Shown here in pieces: positions 26,001 through 33,404 of a stretch of 44,603 nt of DNA; within the stretch, counting starts at the first letter, position 1, and every line of letters starts with the position of its first letter. Origin of the DNA: Bacteroidaceae bacterium (lineage in GTDB: Bacteria; Bacteroidota; Bacteroidia; Bacteroidales; Bacteroidaceae); NCBI GenBank assembly GCA_017536765.1, contig JAFXGV010000081.1, forward strand, positions 1 to 44,603. The letters run 5' to 3'. A model generated the notes under the pieces. It was given only the letters and a program-made list of their open reading frames with translations. It searched no databases and had not been told where the DNA came from. The translations under genes and the position numbers were made by a program.

Positions 26001-26999
26001 GGATGCAGGGAATCGCTCGTAATAGTTTGTCTTTCCGCGATGCAGCACGGCAAGTCCCAGTTCGGTGTCGGTGGCAAGGTTGTTTTTCACAGCTATGCAC
26101 ACTGTGCCGCCGTTGTTCTCTATCTCTATTACCGCGCCCTCTTTCTCGGCCTTCGGCAGGTGGAATTTTTCACTCTTCTTGCCTCGTTTCAGCAGGGCTG
26201 TGTACTTGGTATCCTCTTTGGGTGTTATGGAGAATGTGCCCACTCCGTTATGCTCGGGTGTGGTAGTGAGCAGCTCCTCGCCATCGGCCAATATGGTTAT
26301 GCTCCGGCTGCTGTTTATGCCGTCGTTACCAAATACCTCATATGCAACACGGCTCTCTATGCCCTCTACGAGATGTCCTCCTTCGGGGTAGAATTTTACA
26401 TCGCACTCGGGCAGTGTGCCGTTCTCCCACGCCACCTCTCTGTCGAGGCCGGTGACGGTGCTCTCCTTCTCCACATCTACAAGGAACGCCCGCTTTCTAT
26501 CGAGCATATTGCGGAAGGTGCGGTCGCCGTTCTTCACCTCGTCGAACACGGGGAATACGCGGCTGAAGATGGCATCCTTGCCACGGTTGAGCATATATCG
26601 TGTGTAGGCCCTCACTTCGTAGTAGCCCGACAACAGCAGCCTGTTAAGCTCAAATTCTCCATTACAGCAGCCTGCATCGTCTATTTTGTATTTGTTGGTC
26701 TTTACCACATATCCTTCGGGTGCCACTAATTCCACATACAGTACGCGGCTCATTGTTGTGGGGGTGTCGTCGGTGCCGCTTGTAACGTATGCCTTGAACC
26801 ACATTGTCTCGCCTAAATAGTAGGCGTTGTTGTCGAAATGCAGATATACACGCTCTTCGGGGAAGATGCTTTGCTTTACAACAGAGCGCACTATGAGGTT
26901 GTCGAGCGGGTTACGCAGCACTGTGCTGCTGTCGTTTTGCGAGAACAGTGGTGCTGCAAGCATTGTCATAAGGCTTGCTATAAATGTGAACTGTTTCAT
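23055..26999 (-). CDS. Exported MG2-like protein with C-terminal Sel1 repeats
   Basis: A 1314-residue protein with signal peptide MKQFTFIASLMTMLAAPLFSQ. The N-terminal part (about 45-150, ERVYLHFDNNAYYLGETMWFKAYV ... GYYEVRAYTRYMLN) resembles the MG2 domain of bacterial alpha-2-macroglobulin-like proteins. Beta-rich segments follow, with a carboxypeptidase-regulatory-like stretch (about 500-590, TIKGRFIKK ... FRTDANGEFYLQT). The C-terminal about 250 residues (from about 1050) are about six Sel1/TPR-like repeats such as DALFNRAVCLMLGHGTTKDSIEAFRQFRTAANMG and AIERVAYCYEKGRGTKKNQISALHWYKLAEKQG. It is the last gene after a BlaI repressor and an M56 protease, 7 nt behind the latter. I infer a periplasmic or outer-membrane envelope protein; the exact function is unknown. 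Confidence 0.85.
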   Translation of the reverse strand: MKQFTFIASLMTMLAAPLFSQNDSSTVLRNPLDNLIVRSVVKQSIFPEERVYLHFDNNAYYLGETMWFKAYVTSGTDDTPTTMSRVLYVELVAPEGYVVKTNKYKIDDAGCCNGEFELNRLLLSGYYEVRAYTRYMLNRGKDAIFSRVFPVFDEVKNGDRTFRNMLDRKRAFLVDVEKESTVTGLDREVAWENGTLPECDVKFYPEGGHLVEGIESRVAYEVFGNDGINSSRSITILADGEELLTTTPEHNGVGTFSITPKEDTKYTALLKRGKKSEKFHLPKAEKEGAVIEIENNGGTVCIAVKNNLATDTELGLAVLHRGKTNYYERFPASERNMLFAIDKSTLPEGVNRVVLFVDDAIPYAERLFFVTHDETSDYSRSTAKLVVKNSNATPQPHEKIKLRIEREDGKPITDGGSFSLSVTDGSDNVTTSYNYNLYTYLLLGSEIKGYIPNAAQYFDTRNKNRARELDLIMLTRGWTSYDWSKLSNKRADLDEPVEKGITIKGRFIKKTPNRKFGKLDRYNIANMADCKVKFEITYRDSNITAYDFRTDANGEFYLQTKDFTGKKVAKLTPRNNSISSKDSIFTFNLQRYFSPTMRLYEYWERNTGLPATEEELAWEREMIIKINPFEYLLTQVEVVSKQKHPKKYRPPRSEMRLDFLDEWEYAQDVTYLTNKKYVHSPGYTKPNLNNSTYDGPAVDSPISLHAFSVNRGEHVGAGSTHHSFHDDYDTRSAFDRSVTNNDYAPIIHSVTNNDLPYSEVYIADPAYEGTLNSADVLRSAFWRHNFNWCYWIQSIVVDEEYNPDSIPRRDEEYTKGVNIRKMLNFKEFIIRSDEKTRRAHIEDRRPGGDNEKRIKTYNYDNFYNSFENKMGIAPRNWDIDDAPDATIFTHRVNESGGDELPNYVACFIPYNEQEEAAGIIPMLTRRSSARYTMVYGYTQSKQFYAPDYSKMQPDSNAKPDYRRTLLWVPQATSRNGNIEVELYNNAVANEISVSVEGYADGTFYSTDSITTTRENKRKNEQMAIARQEVLTINGIDKPELLAHCFIKNEEGRAHYRDKEYQKAFELFNEAASLGYPDALFNRAVCLMLGHGTTKDSIEAFRQFRTAANMGNKQALHNLAGCYMHGVGTHKNDSLAIACYTLSASNGYAPSQTILADCYLRGTGVEKDSTTAYHWFGKAAEQNEPIALFTLAERHAREDSIATLSKRKLRKQPTIDYYTRAANVGHSKAQFKLAQFYDNGTYVRKSRKKAFYWYLAAAKKGHPVAIERVAYCYEKGRGTKKNQISALHWYKLAEKQGSELAEQKMRWYNTFRFFE

Positions 27000-27006
27000 A
27001 ATTTAA

Positions 27007-28512
27007 TCAGTATATGGGTGTTGAACCTATGAGTAACGGCCGTTTGGCGCTGTTTGCTGCTATATCTGCGTGTGTCTCCCCGTGGAATATTATATGTGCG
27101 TCGTAGTTGGTGTTTATGGCCTCGCCATCCACTGTTGCGGGTGTCCACTCCTTAGATTCTATATATCGTGTTGTGGCAGCTATTATGGTGGCCTGTATCT
27201 CCTCTATTGTGCTGTCGTTGCCATCGGTTATGCTCATTGATATATTGCAGCCTTTAGCGGTGATGTTGCTTGCCTTTCCGTTCTTGTCGGCGGTGAACTC
27301 CATTTTCACACTGCACTTTTTTACACCGCAGTCGTTGCCTGAAAGCGCCTCCGTGAGTTCTCTGTATTCGTAATATGTTTCATATGCATATTGCGTAACC
27401 TCGTTGTTGGCATCCGTCGCAGCTGCTGCGGGCGTTTCGGGTGTGCTCTCGGGCGTGGCTTCCTGTGCGGGTGTTTCCTCTGATACCGCTTGTTTTGGTG
27501 TTTTTGTCGTTACGGGTTGTGAATATGTTGTTTTCTGCGGTTCTTTATATGTAGTGGCTTTTTCTATTTGCGTGGTGGCCACAGGTGTGGCGGTGGCGAT
27601 GACTCTTCTTGCGGGTGTGGTGTAAATATAGCGGGGCTCCGCAAAAAAGAGTATGAGCAATGATACCATAGGTACGGTATAGGCCCATTTTGCGCGTTGC
27701 AGTGTGCCCGACTCTGTTTTGCGTGACATCATCATAATTCTTTTTCGTACGCTGCTTGTGCCAAAATTATTTACAAGTGAAATAGCTTTGTTGCCCAATG
27801 ATTTTCTTAAAATGAGCAGTTGGTATGCCTTTGTGTCGTTGTGGTTCTGCAATACATAGTGGTCGGCCTCATATTCGTGCAGTTCCCTTATGTCGTTTTC
27901 AAGCATATATATAAGCGGGTTGAACCACTGCAGGGCCTTTACAAGGCCAATGAAAAGCATATCGTAGGAGTGCTTGTGGTATATGTGCCCTTTTTCGTGC
28001 AGCAGTATCTCGGTGCCGCACTCATTGTAGTCGTTCTCCGATATCACAACGTGCCTGAACCAACTGAACGCGGCAGTGTCGCCCGCGTGGCAGTGTATTG
28101 TCATCCCTTGCTGTTTGTCTATCCACAGTGTGCCGCGCTTTATGCGGCCGATAGTTTCCGCAATGCCTATTGCTCCCCACAAAAGTGCCGCTGCAATGCC
28201 TGCAAAGTACAATATTGCGGCGTTCTTCGGGGTGAATATGTCGTAGCGGTTGGCAGGCGTGGTGGCAAGAATGGTATTGTGCAGTGTTTCGGCAATCTGC
28301 CGTTGCTCCTCGTAAATGGCCGGAGCTGTGGGAATCTCTACCTTGTAGCGCACAACAATGGCGGGCAGTATGCCCGATACAACTACCGTACACAGCAGCA
28401 AACGGCGGTTGAGGCTTGCGAAGCTCTCGCGGCGCAGCAGCAGCGTAAACGGTATATACAGCACCGCAAGGCAGAATGCCCATTTGAGTATGTATATGAG
28501 GGTTGCTTCCAT
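27007..28512 (-). CDS. BlaR1-like M56 membrane protease with TonB-like C-terminus
   Basis: A 501-residue integral membrane zinc protease. The N-terminal helices (about 5-25, 35-55, 98-118) surround the M56 catalytic site HEKGH (His172, Glu173, His176) with EYEAD about 40 residues on; another TM segment lies near 275-290. A Thr/Pro/Ala/Glu-rich linker follows (about 305-380). The C-terminal domain KMEFTADKNGKASNI ... SKEWTPATVDGEAINTNYDAHIIFHG resembles TonB C-terminal domains, in place of the penicillin-binding sensor of true BlaR1. It is encoded 33 nt after a BlaI-type repressor and 7 nt before the MG2/Sel1 gene. By analogy it should cleave or inactivate the repressor when it senses a periplasmic signal; the signal is unknown. 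Confidence 0.92.
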   Translation of the reverse strand: MEATLIYILKWAFCLAVLYIPFTLLLRRESFASLNRRLLLCTVVVSGILPAIVVRYKVEIPTAPAIYEEQRQIAETLHNTILATTPANRYDIFTPKNAAILYFAGIAAALLWGAIGIAETIGRIKRGTLWIDKQQGMTIHCHAGDTAAFSWFRHVVISENDYNECGTEILLHEKGHIYHKHSYDMLFIGLVKALQWFNPLIYMLENDIRELHEYEADHYVLQNHNDTKAYQLLILRKSLGNKAISLVNNFGTSSVRKRIMMMSRKTESGTLQRAKWAYTVPMVSLLILFFAEPRYIYTTPARRVIATATPVATTQIEKATTYKEPQKTTYSQPVTTKTPKQAVSEETPAQEATPESTPETPAAAATDANNEVTQYAYETYYEYRELTEALSGNDCGVKKCSVKMEFTADKNGKASNITAKGCNISMSITDGNDSTIEEIQATIIAATTRYIESKEWTPATVDGEAINTNYDAHIIFHGETHADIAANSAKRPLLIGSTPIY

Positions 28513-28545
28513 AGTGGCTCTCTGTGGGTTACGGGTGGGGTATTG

Positions 28546-28926
28546 TCAATGCTGGCTTTGTATTATCTCCAACAGCTCCTCTATCTCTTGCTCGCTCAAT
28601 TGTTCATTCTCTACAAAATATTTCACAAACGATGAGCCCGAGCCTCCAAAGAAGGAGTCCTTTACATCCTTCATCACCTGTGTAGTGTAATTCTTCTTGC
28701 TTACGAGCGGGTAGTAGGTGTGTGTCTTGCCGCTGAGTTTGCGAAAATCGACAAATCCTTTATTATATAATATCTTCAGAAATGTCGATACGGTGGTGTA
28801 TGCGGGCTTGGGTTGTGGGTAGCGTGCAATAATTTCGTGTATGCAGCCGCCATCGGGCATCTCCCACAGTATTGTCATTACCTGCATTTCGGCCTTTGTG
28901 AGTGTGTCGTACTTTTTCTCTGCCAT
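28546..28926 (-). CDS. BlaI/MecI-family transcriptional repressor
   Basis: A 126-residue winged-helix repressor. The N-terminal DNA-binding domain (about 5-80) has LTKAEMQVMTILWEMPDGGCIHEIIARYPQPKPAYTTVSTFLKILYNKGFV, the family pattern; the C-terminal part (about 85-126, FVKYFVENEQLSEQEIEELLEII) is the dimerisation helix region, with the usual proteolytic switch area before it. It precedes the M56 protease, the classic repressor-sensor pairing. A dyad and direct repeats at 28969-28994 lie over the upstream promoter and are likely its operator, giving autoregulation. Confidence 0.95.
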   Translation of the reverse strand: MAEKKYDTLTKAEMQVMTILWEMPDGGCIHEIIARYPQPKPAYTTVSTFLKILYNKGFVDFRKLSGKTHTYYPLVSKKNYTTQVMKDVKDSFFGGSGSSFVKYFVENEQLSEQEIEELLEIIQSQH

Positions 28927-28951
28927 AGTATTGTGTTGTTTTTTGTTGCGA

Positions 28952-28994
28952 CAAATATATAACGAATATTTTAGAAATCTAATGTTTTAGAAAT
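28952..28994 (-). promoter_or_regulatory. blaI-like promoter and operator
   Basis: On the minus strand TATATTTG (28959 to 28952) matches the -7 box. Just upstream, over the expected -33 region, is the dyad TTAGA-AA-TCTAA (28971-28982, plus strand), and the decamer TTTTAGAAAT occurs twice, 16 bp apart (28969-28978 and 28985-28994). This arrangement suits repression by the BlaI-type protein. Confidence 0.5.
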
Positions 28995-29054
28995 AATTCG
29001 TCGGCTTATGGTGATATTTAACTTTTATTATTAGTAATTGGTGGGATACAGTTG

Positions 29055-29669
29055 CTATCGGGCGCAGTCGCGCAGTGTGATAAGCGCTTCAGGGCCCATA
29101 TTGAAAAGGAGGTCGGCTATGCTCAGATTGGGTTGGAATCCGTTGCGTGTGGCAAATACCTGGTAATAGGGTTGCGGGCTGAATCCTTTTGCCTGTGTAA
29201 GGGTTGCGGGCTCGGCTATGCAGCGCAAATCCTCAATATCCTTTTTTGCCATTTCCACCGCTGTTTTTACTGTGCGTTCAAGGCCCAAAAGTTCGCATAC
29301 CACTGCGTGCAGGCGCAGATTAAAATCCATAAGAAATCCGTCGCGCTCCTCGTAAAAGTGTGCAAAGTCGTCGGCATAGTAATCGAAGAAGGGGCTTTTG
29401 CGGTATGCGCTCACAATGGCGTTCCAATGCAGGTGGCGCCAATTCCCGTGCTCGCTTATGCGTATGTCGCGCATAGCCTGCTTGCCACCTGTGTGCACAA
29501 TGGGTATTGTAAGCGCCTGTGTTCCGTTCTCGGTGGCTATCACCGCACGGTTGCGAAAGGTCTGTTTGGTAAAAGGGCTGTCACCGTCGAACACTATTCC
29601 GTCGGCGGCAAAAAGGCGGGCATACAGCGGCACGGGTGCCAGGTATAGCGGGTGCGATAGAATCTCCAT
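29055..29669 (-). CDS. WbqC-like family protein
   Basis: A 204-residue soluble protein resembling the WbqC family (found in O-antigen and other clusters, biochemical role unsettled). Supporting features are the N-terminal LSHPLYLAPVPLYARLFAADGIVFD, the FRNRAVIATENGTQALTIPI segment, and WRHLHWNAIVSAYRKSPFFDYYADDFAHFYE, which is typical for the family, with C-terminal FQPNLSIADLLFNMGPEAL. It follows lepB by 9 nt and so is the third gene of the dapB-lepB unit. No signal peptide or membrane segment. Confidence 0.85.
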   Translation of the reverse strand: MEILSHPLYLAPVPLYARLFAADGIVFDGDSPFTKQTFRNRAVIATENGTQALTIPIVHTGGKQAMRDIRISEHGNWRHLHWNAIVSAYRKSPFFDYYADDFAHFYEERDGFLMDFNLRLHAVVCELLGLERTVKTAVEMAKKDIEDLRCIAEPATLTQAKGFSPQPYYQVFATRNGFQPNLSIADLLFNMGPEALITLRDCAR

Positions 29670-29678
29670 CGGCGCTTC

Positions 29679-31100
29679 CTATTTATAACTATCGACGAAA
29701 CGGAACAGGCGGTTCCAACGTATCTTGCCATCGAACCATCCGCGGTCTTTGTCGAGTGACAGCCATATGAGTATGGGCTTGCCCACTATGTGGTCCTCGG
29801 GTACAAAGCCCCAGCAACGCGAATCGGCGCTTTTGTGGCGGTTGTCGCCCATCATCCAATAGTAATCCATCTTGAATGTGTAGCTTGTGCTCTCCTGGCC
29901 GTTTATGTAAATCTTGCCGCCCTTTACCTTGAGGTCGTTGCCCTCATACACTGCGATGGGGCGTTCATAGATGGGGAGGTTTTCGAGTGTGAGTTCCACG
30001 CTCTCGCCACGCTTGGGAATCCACACGGGGCCGTAGTTGTCTATGGTCCAGCCTGTGTGGCCGTTGAGCGGGTATATGCCGCGTGTCTCCTCGTTTTCCA
30101 CAGGTTCAATGGATTTTACAAGGCTTGTATAGCTCTTCAGCTGTGCAAGTGTCTTTGCGGTGAGCGGTATTATGTAGCGGCCGTTGTAGTAATCCTTAAG
30201 GTCGTCTTTGCTTATACCCAGTTTGTGGCGTGTACGCTCGTTCATCGGAGCGGCAAATTCCACCCAATAGTTGAACTGCACGTTCTCGGGTGCGGTGGTT
30301 TTAACGCCGTTTATATAAATGTCCTTGTCCTTTATTTCAAGAGTCTCACCGGGGAGGCCCACACAGCGCTTAACATAGTTTTCGCGACGGTCGACAGGGC
30401 GCCACACCTTCTCGCCGAATTGCTCGGGGTGGCGTGCCATATATTGGCTACCCGCGGTATAATAGAGGTTGTATACCGCACGCCTGCGCTCGGCGGTGAG
30501 GCTGTCCATTATGGGCTTGTTGGGGTAGAGGCTCTCGCCAATGTAGTAGCACTCGGCATAATAGTCTATCACATTGGGGTTTGTGGTGGCGGTGTCGCCG
30601 GCTGGGTAGTTGAACACTACGATGTCGCCTTTCTCGATATCTTCCCACCCCTTTACGCGCTCATAGTCCCACTGTATGCAGTCTGAATAGCTTTTGCCAC
30701 CTGTCACGGGCATAGTGTGCTGTGTGAGCGGCATACTCAACGGGGTTTGCGGCTTGCGGGGGCCGTAGTTCATTTTACTCACAAAGAGGTAGTCGCCCAC
30801 GAGCAACGATTTCTCGAGCGACGACGATGGGATTACATAGTTCTGGAAAAAGAAGAGGTTTACAAAATATACCGCCACAAGGGCAAACACTATCGCATCC
30901 ACCCAACTCATAATGCCGCGCACGGTTTTGTTCTCGCTCTTCTTCCACCACCCCCAAGGGATAAATTTTGTAATGTAGTTGTCTATGATAAACGGTATTA
31001 CAACTATTCCCAACCAGCTTTTTACCCACACGAGGAATATTATGTAGAGCGTGAGGGCTATTGCAAGGCGTATGTAATCTTTCTTTGTGGGTTTTCTCAT
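29679..31100 (-). CDS. lepB: Signal peptidase I
   Basis: Cleaves signal peptides of exported proteins at the outer face of the inner membrane. At 473 residues it is long compared with E. coli LepB (324), as is usual in Bacteroidota. TM segments lie at about 11-40 and 66-86. The Ser-Lys dyad is seen as IPSSSLEKSLL (Ser94) and ENYVKRCVGLPGE (Lys244). The gap between them holds a long insertion (about 130-240). The C-terminal box is GDNRHKSADSRCWGFVPEDHIVGK. It lies between dapB (36 nt upstream) and the wbqC-like gene. Confidence 0.95.
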   Translation of the reverse strand: MRKPTKKDYIRLAIALTLYIIFLVWVKSWLGIVVIPFIIDNYITKFIPWGWWKKSENKTVRGIMSWVDAIVFALVAVYFVNLFFFQNYVIPSSSLEKSLLVGDYLFVSKMNYGPRKPQTPLSMPLTQHTMPVTGGKSYSDCIQWDYERVKGWEDIEKGDIVVFNYPAGDTATTNPNVIDYYAECYYIGESLYPNKPIMDSLTAERRRAVYNLYYTAGSQYMARHPEQFGEKVWRPVDRRENYVKRCVGLPGETLEIKDKDIYINGVKTTAPENVQFNYWVEFAAPMNERTRHKLGISKDDLKDYYNGRYIIPLTAKTLAQLKSYTSLVKSIEPVENEETRGIYPLNGHTGWTIDNYGPVWIPKRGESVELTLENLPIYERPIAVYEGNDLKVKGGKIYINGQESTSYTFKMDYYWMMGDNRHKSADSRCWGFVPEDHIVGKPILIWLSLDKDRGWFDGKIRWNRLFRFVDSYK

Positions 31101-31136
31101 TTTGTAAATTACTTTTGGGCGGTTTTGAAACTGTTT

Positions 31137-31892
31137 TTAGAAGTCGAACAGGTCGTTCATACCTAAGAGGCCGTTGTGCTCGTTCACATACTCTGCTGCA
31201 AGCACTGCACCCAGCGCGAAACCGCTGCGGTTCTTGGCATCGTGGGTGATGGTTATGCTGTCGGCGGCCGAGTCGTATGTGATGCTGTGTATGCCGGGCA
31301 CCTCGTCGCGACGTATGGCATCAATCTTCAACTCGCTCTCCTGCGGCTGCTTGCCCTCGGTTACGCTGCCGTCGGGGTTGGTGAGGTTGCCCATAACCCA
31401 AGAGGCTTTGCGGTCGATGTTCTCCAAAATGCCCTCGGCAAGGGTGATGGCTGTGCCACTGGGGGCATCGAGCTTGTGTATGTGGTGTGTCTCCTCCATC
31501 TGAACATCGTAGCCGGGGAAGCGGTTCATTATCTTTGCAAGGTAGCGGTTCACTGCCGAGAATATAGCCACACCTAAGCTGAAGTTGCTTGCCCAAAAGA
31601 GAGTCTTGCCCTCCTTTTCGCACAATTCGCGCATCTCGGCTTCGTGGTCGCTGTACCAGCCTGTGCTGCCACTCACCACCTTTACACCGGCTGCCATAGC
31701 CTGCTTGCAGTTATCATATGCCACGGTGGGGGCGGTGAACTCAATGGCCACATCGGCCGAGCGGAATGCATCACTGTTGAAATCTTCGCGGTTATCTATA
31801 TCTATTATAGATACTATCTCGTGTCCTCTCTCAATGGCTATCTTCTCAATGGTTTTTCCCATTTTGCCATATCCTATAAGTGCAATTTTCAT
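31137..31892 (-). CDS. dapB: 4-Hydroxy-tetrahydrodipicolinate reductase
   Basis: Reduces the dihydrodipicolinate intermediate on the way to meso-diaminopimelate and lysine. It has 251 residues. The nucleotide-binding start is IALIGYGKMGKTIEKIAIERGHEI; the signature EETHHIHKLDAPSGTAITLAE carries the catalytic His and Lys; VVSGSTGW precedes it. It is the first gene of the dapB-lepB-wbqC-like unit. The link with lepB is a genomic arrangement rather than a pathway. Confidence 0.95.
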   Translation of the reverse strand: MKIALIGYGKMGKTIEKIAIERGHEIVSIIDIDNREDFNSDAFRSADVAIEFTAPTVAYDNCKQAMAAGVKVVSGSTGWYSDHEAEMRELCEKEGKTLFWASNFSLGVAIFSAVNRYLAKIMNRFPGYDVQMEETHHIHKLDAPSGTAITLAEGILENIDRKASWVMGNLTNPDGSVTEGKQPQESELKIDAIRRDEVPGIHSITYDSAADSITITHDAKNRSGFALGAVLAAEYVNEHNGLLGMNDLFDF

Positions 31893-31914
31893 AAAGCGTT
31901 GTAATTTAATTGTG

Positions 31915-31922
31915 CGAAGATA
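31915..31922 (-). promoter_or_regulatory. Putative dapB promoter -7 box
   Basis: TATCTTCG on the minus strand differs by one base from TAnnTTTG and lies 22 nt before the dapB ATG. Confidence 0.35.
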
Positions 31923-31987
31923 GTGAAAAATCTGTAATCTCGCATCGCTTTATTTATTTAAGAGGTTAAAAGATGTTGGCAGATATA

Positions 31988-32019
31988 AGTAAAAAGCCGA
32001 GTACGCTCGGCTTTTTACT
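31988..32019 (-). terminator. Terminator of acyltransferase gene
   Basis: AGTAAAAAGCCGAG (31988-32001), a TACG loop, and CTCGGCTTTTTACT (32006-32019): a perfect 14-bp stem with A/T tracts. It lies 3 nt beyond the stop of the minus-strand acyltransferase gene and before the dapB promoter. Confidence 0.9.
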
Positions 32020-32022
32020 GGT

Positions 32023-33192
32023 TTATTTTGTCAAAAACCTCTTTGCCAAGTACCTGCGCACCGGTTCGTCGTATAGTTTAAGGCAGGCATATGCAAGCAG
32101 TATGCTCACAATTATCACCATTATCGCCACACCCCACGTTTCACCAAGTGTGTATAGCTTCTCTTTAATGAGCCACTTGTAGAAAATATACATTATGGGG
32201 TAGTGCACTATGTATAGCGGGTACGAAATATCGCCTAAGAATTTGTTTATGCGGCCGGTTACGTTGTCGCTGCAGCTGCCACAGGCACCTATCCACACTA
32301 TGGCAGGGAACAGCAGAGCGATGCATACAAATTCGTAGAGGCTGTTTATGCTTGCTGTGCCGGTGGAGGCTATGTATGGTACCGAAAATACCATAACGAG
32401 CAACAGTGTGCATATCCAAAATGCTCCTTTTATCTTACCGGGCTTGAATGTGCGGGCAAGCAGCATACCCACCGTAAAGGGGAAGAGCATACGCACAAGG
32501 CCACCCCAAAAGTTAACACTGTCTATTGTCCAGCCCACACCCACCATATCGTACCCCGATATGTTTCCCACAAAGAACCAGGCGTGGGCTATGCCGAGTA
32601 CCACGGCAAGCGCCGCAAGCGCCTTGGTGGGCAGGCGATGTATGAACAGGGCATACAGAATGTTGCCTATGTATTCGAACCACAGCGACCAGGTGGGGCC
32701 GTTGAGGGGGAACATCTCGCCGTTACCGCGCACTTCGTGGGGCGCACCGGGCAGAGCGGGTATCATTAACATTGTAAGCAGGGTGGCTATCATCACCCAA
32801 CTTGTGGGTGTGGTGGTGCCGTTCCACTGCTTGCACCCTTCTACAAAGAACGCTAAAACACCTATCACGGCGCCCATCACAAGCATTGGGTGCAGGCGTA
32901 CGAGGCGGCGTTTGAAGAAACCGCCAATGCTCATTTTGCCCCAACGGTCGTCGTAGGCATAGCTTATTACAAAACCCGAAAGGATGAAAAAGAAATCCAC
33001 GGCAATATGCCCGTGGTTCAGTGTGGTGATGAGGCCGTTGCCGGCTCCGTTTGTGGTCTCCGCAAAGGCAAAGCCTTCAAAAATATGATACCATAGTACC
33101 AACAAGGCGGCTACGCCGCGCAAGCCGTCGAGTAGTTCGTAGTGTGGTTTTGTGTCGGCAAAATGTACCGATGAAAGGGTTGTTTTTTGCAT
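32023..33192 (-). CDS. Acyltransferase-3 family membrane protein
   Basis: A 389-residue integral membrane O-acyltransferase, the family that acetylates or otherwise acylates surface polysaccharides and similar molecules. The N-terminal motif ELLDGLRGVAALLVLWYH contains the conserved R and H, and HIAVDFFFILSGFVISYAYDDRWG is the second family block. About ten hydrophobic helices follow. It stands alone with a well-spaced promoter and a strong terminator. The substrate cannot be predicted; the glycan cluster downstream of metG is divergent from it, so a functional link is possible but unproved. Confidence 0.9.
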   Translation of the reverse strand: MQKTTLSSVHFADTKPHYELLDGLRGVAALLVLWYHIFEGFAFAETTNGAGNGLITTLNHGHIAVDFFFILSGFVISYAYDDRWGKMSIGGFFKRRLVRLHPMLVMGAVIGVLAFFVEGCKQWNGTTTPTSWVMIATLLTMLMIPALPGAPHEVRGNGEMFPLNGPTWSLWFEYIGNILYALFIHRLPTKALAALAVVLGIAHAWFFVGNISGYDMVGVGWTIDSVNFWGGLVRMLFPFTVGMLLARTFKPGKIKGAFWICTLLLVMVFSVPYIASTGTASINSLYEFVCIALLFPAIVWIGACGSCSDNVTGRINKFLGDISYPLYIVHYPIMYIFYKWLIKEKLYTLGETWGVAIMVIIVSILLAYACLKLYDEPVRRYLAKRFLTK

Positions 33193-33221
33193 TTTTCTTT
33201 GTTATTGGTGTTTGCGTGTTG

Positions 33222-33253
33222 CAAATATAACATATACTGCACAATTATGCAAA
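33222..33253 (-). promoter_or_regulatory. Acyltransferase gene promoter
   Basis: On the minus strand TTTG (33253 to 33250), a 20-nt spacer, then TATATTTG (33229 to 33222). This is a full match to the Bacteroidota -33/-7 pattern, 29 nt before the start codon. Confidence 0.75.
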
Positions 33254-33333
33254 CGGCTGCTGTTTACCTGCGTATCGGCGCGCGCAATTTGATATAAATA
33301 ATATTTTATACCTTTAATTTGAAATTAAATGCC

Positions 33334-33341
33334 TATTTTTG
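33334..33341 (+). promoter_or_regulatory. Putative metG promoter -7 box
   Basis: TATTTTTG matches TAnnTTTG, 63 nt before the metG ATG. The nearest TTTG upstream is too close (12 nt) to be the usual -33 element. Confidence 0.5.
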
Positions 33342-33404
33342 CAAGTTGCTTTGTAAAATGCACCAAAATCGCAGATAAAACAAAAAACAAAATATAAATC
33401 TTCT

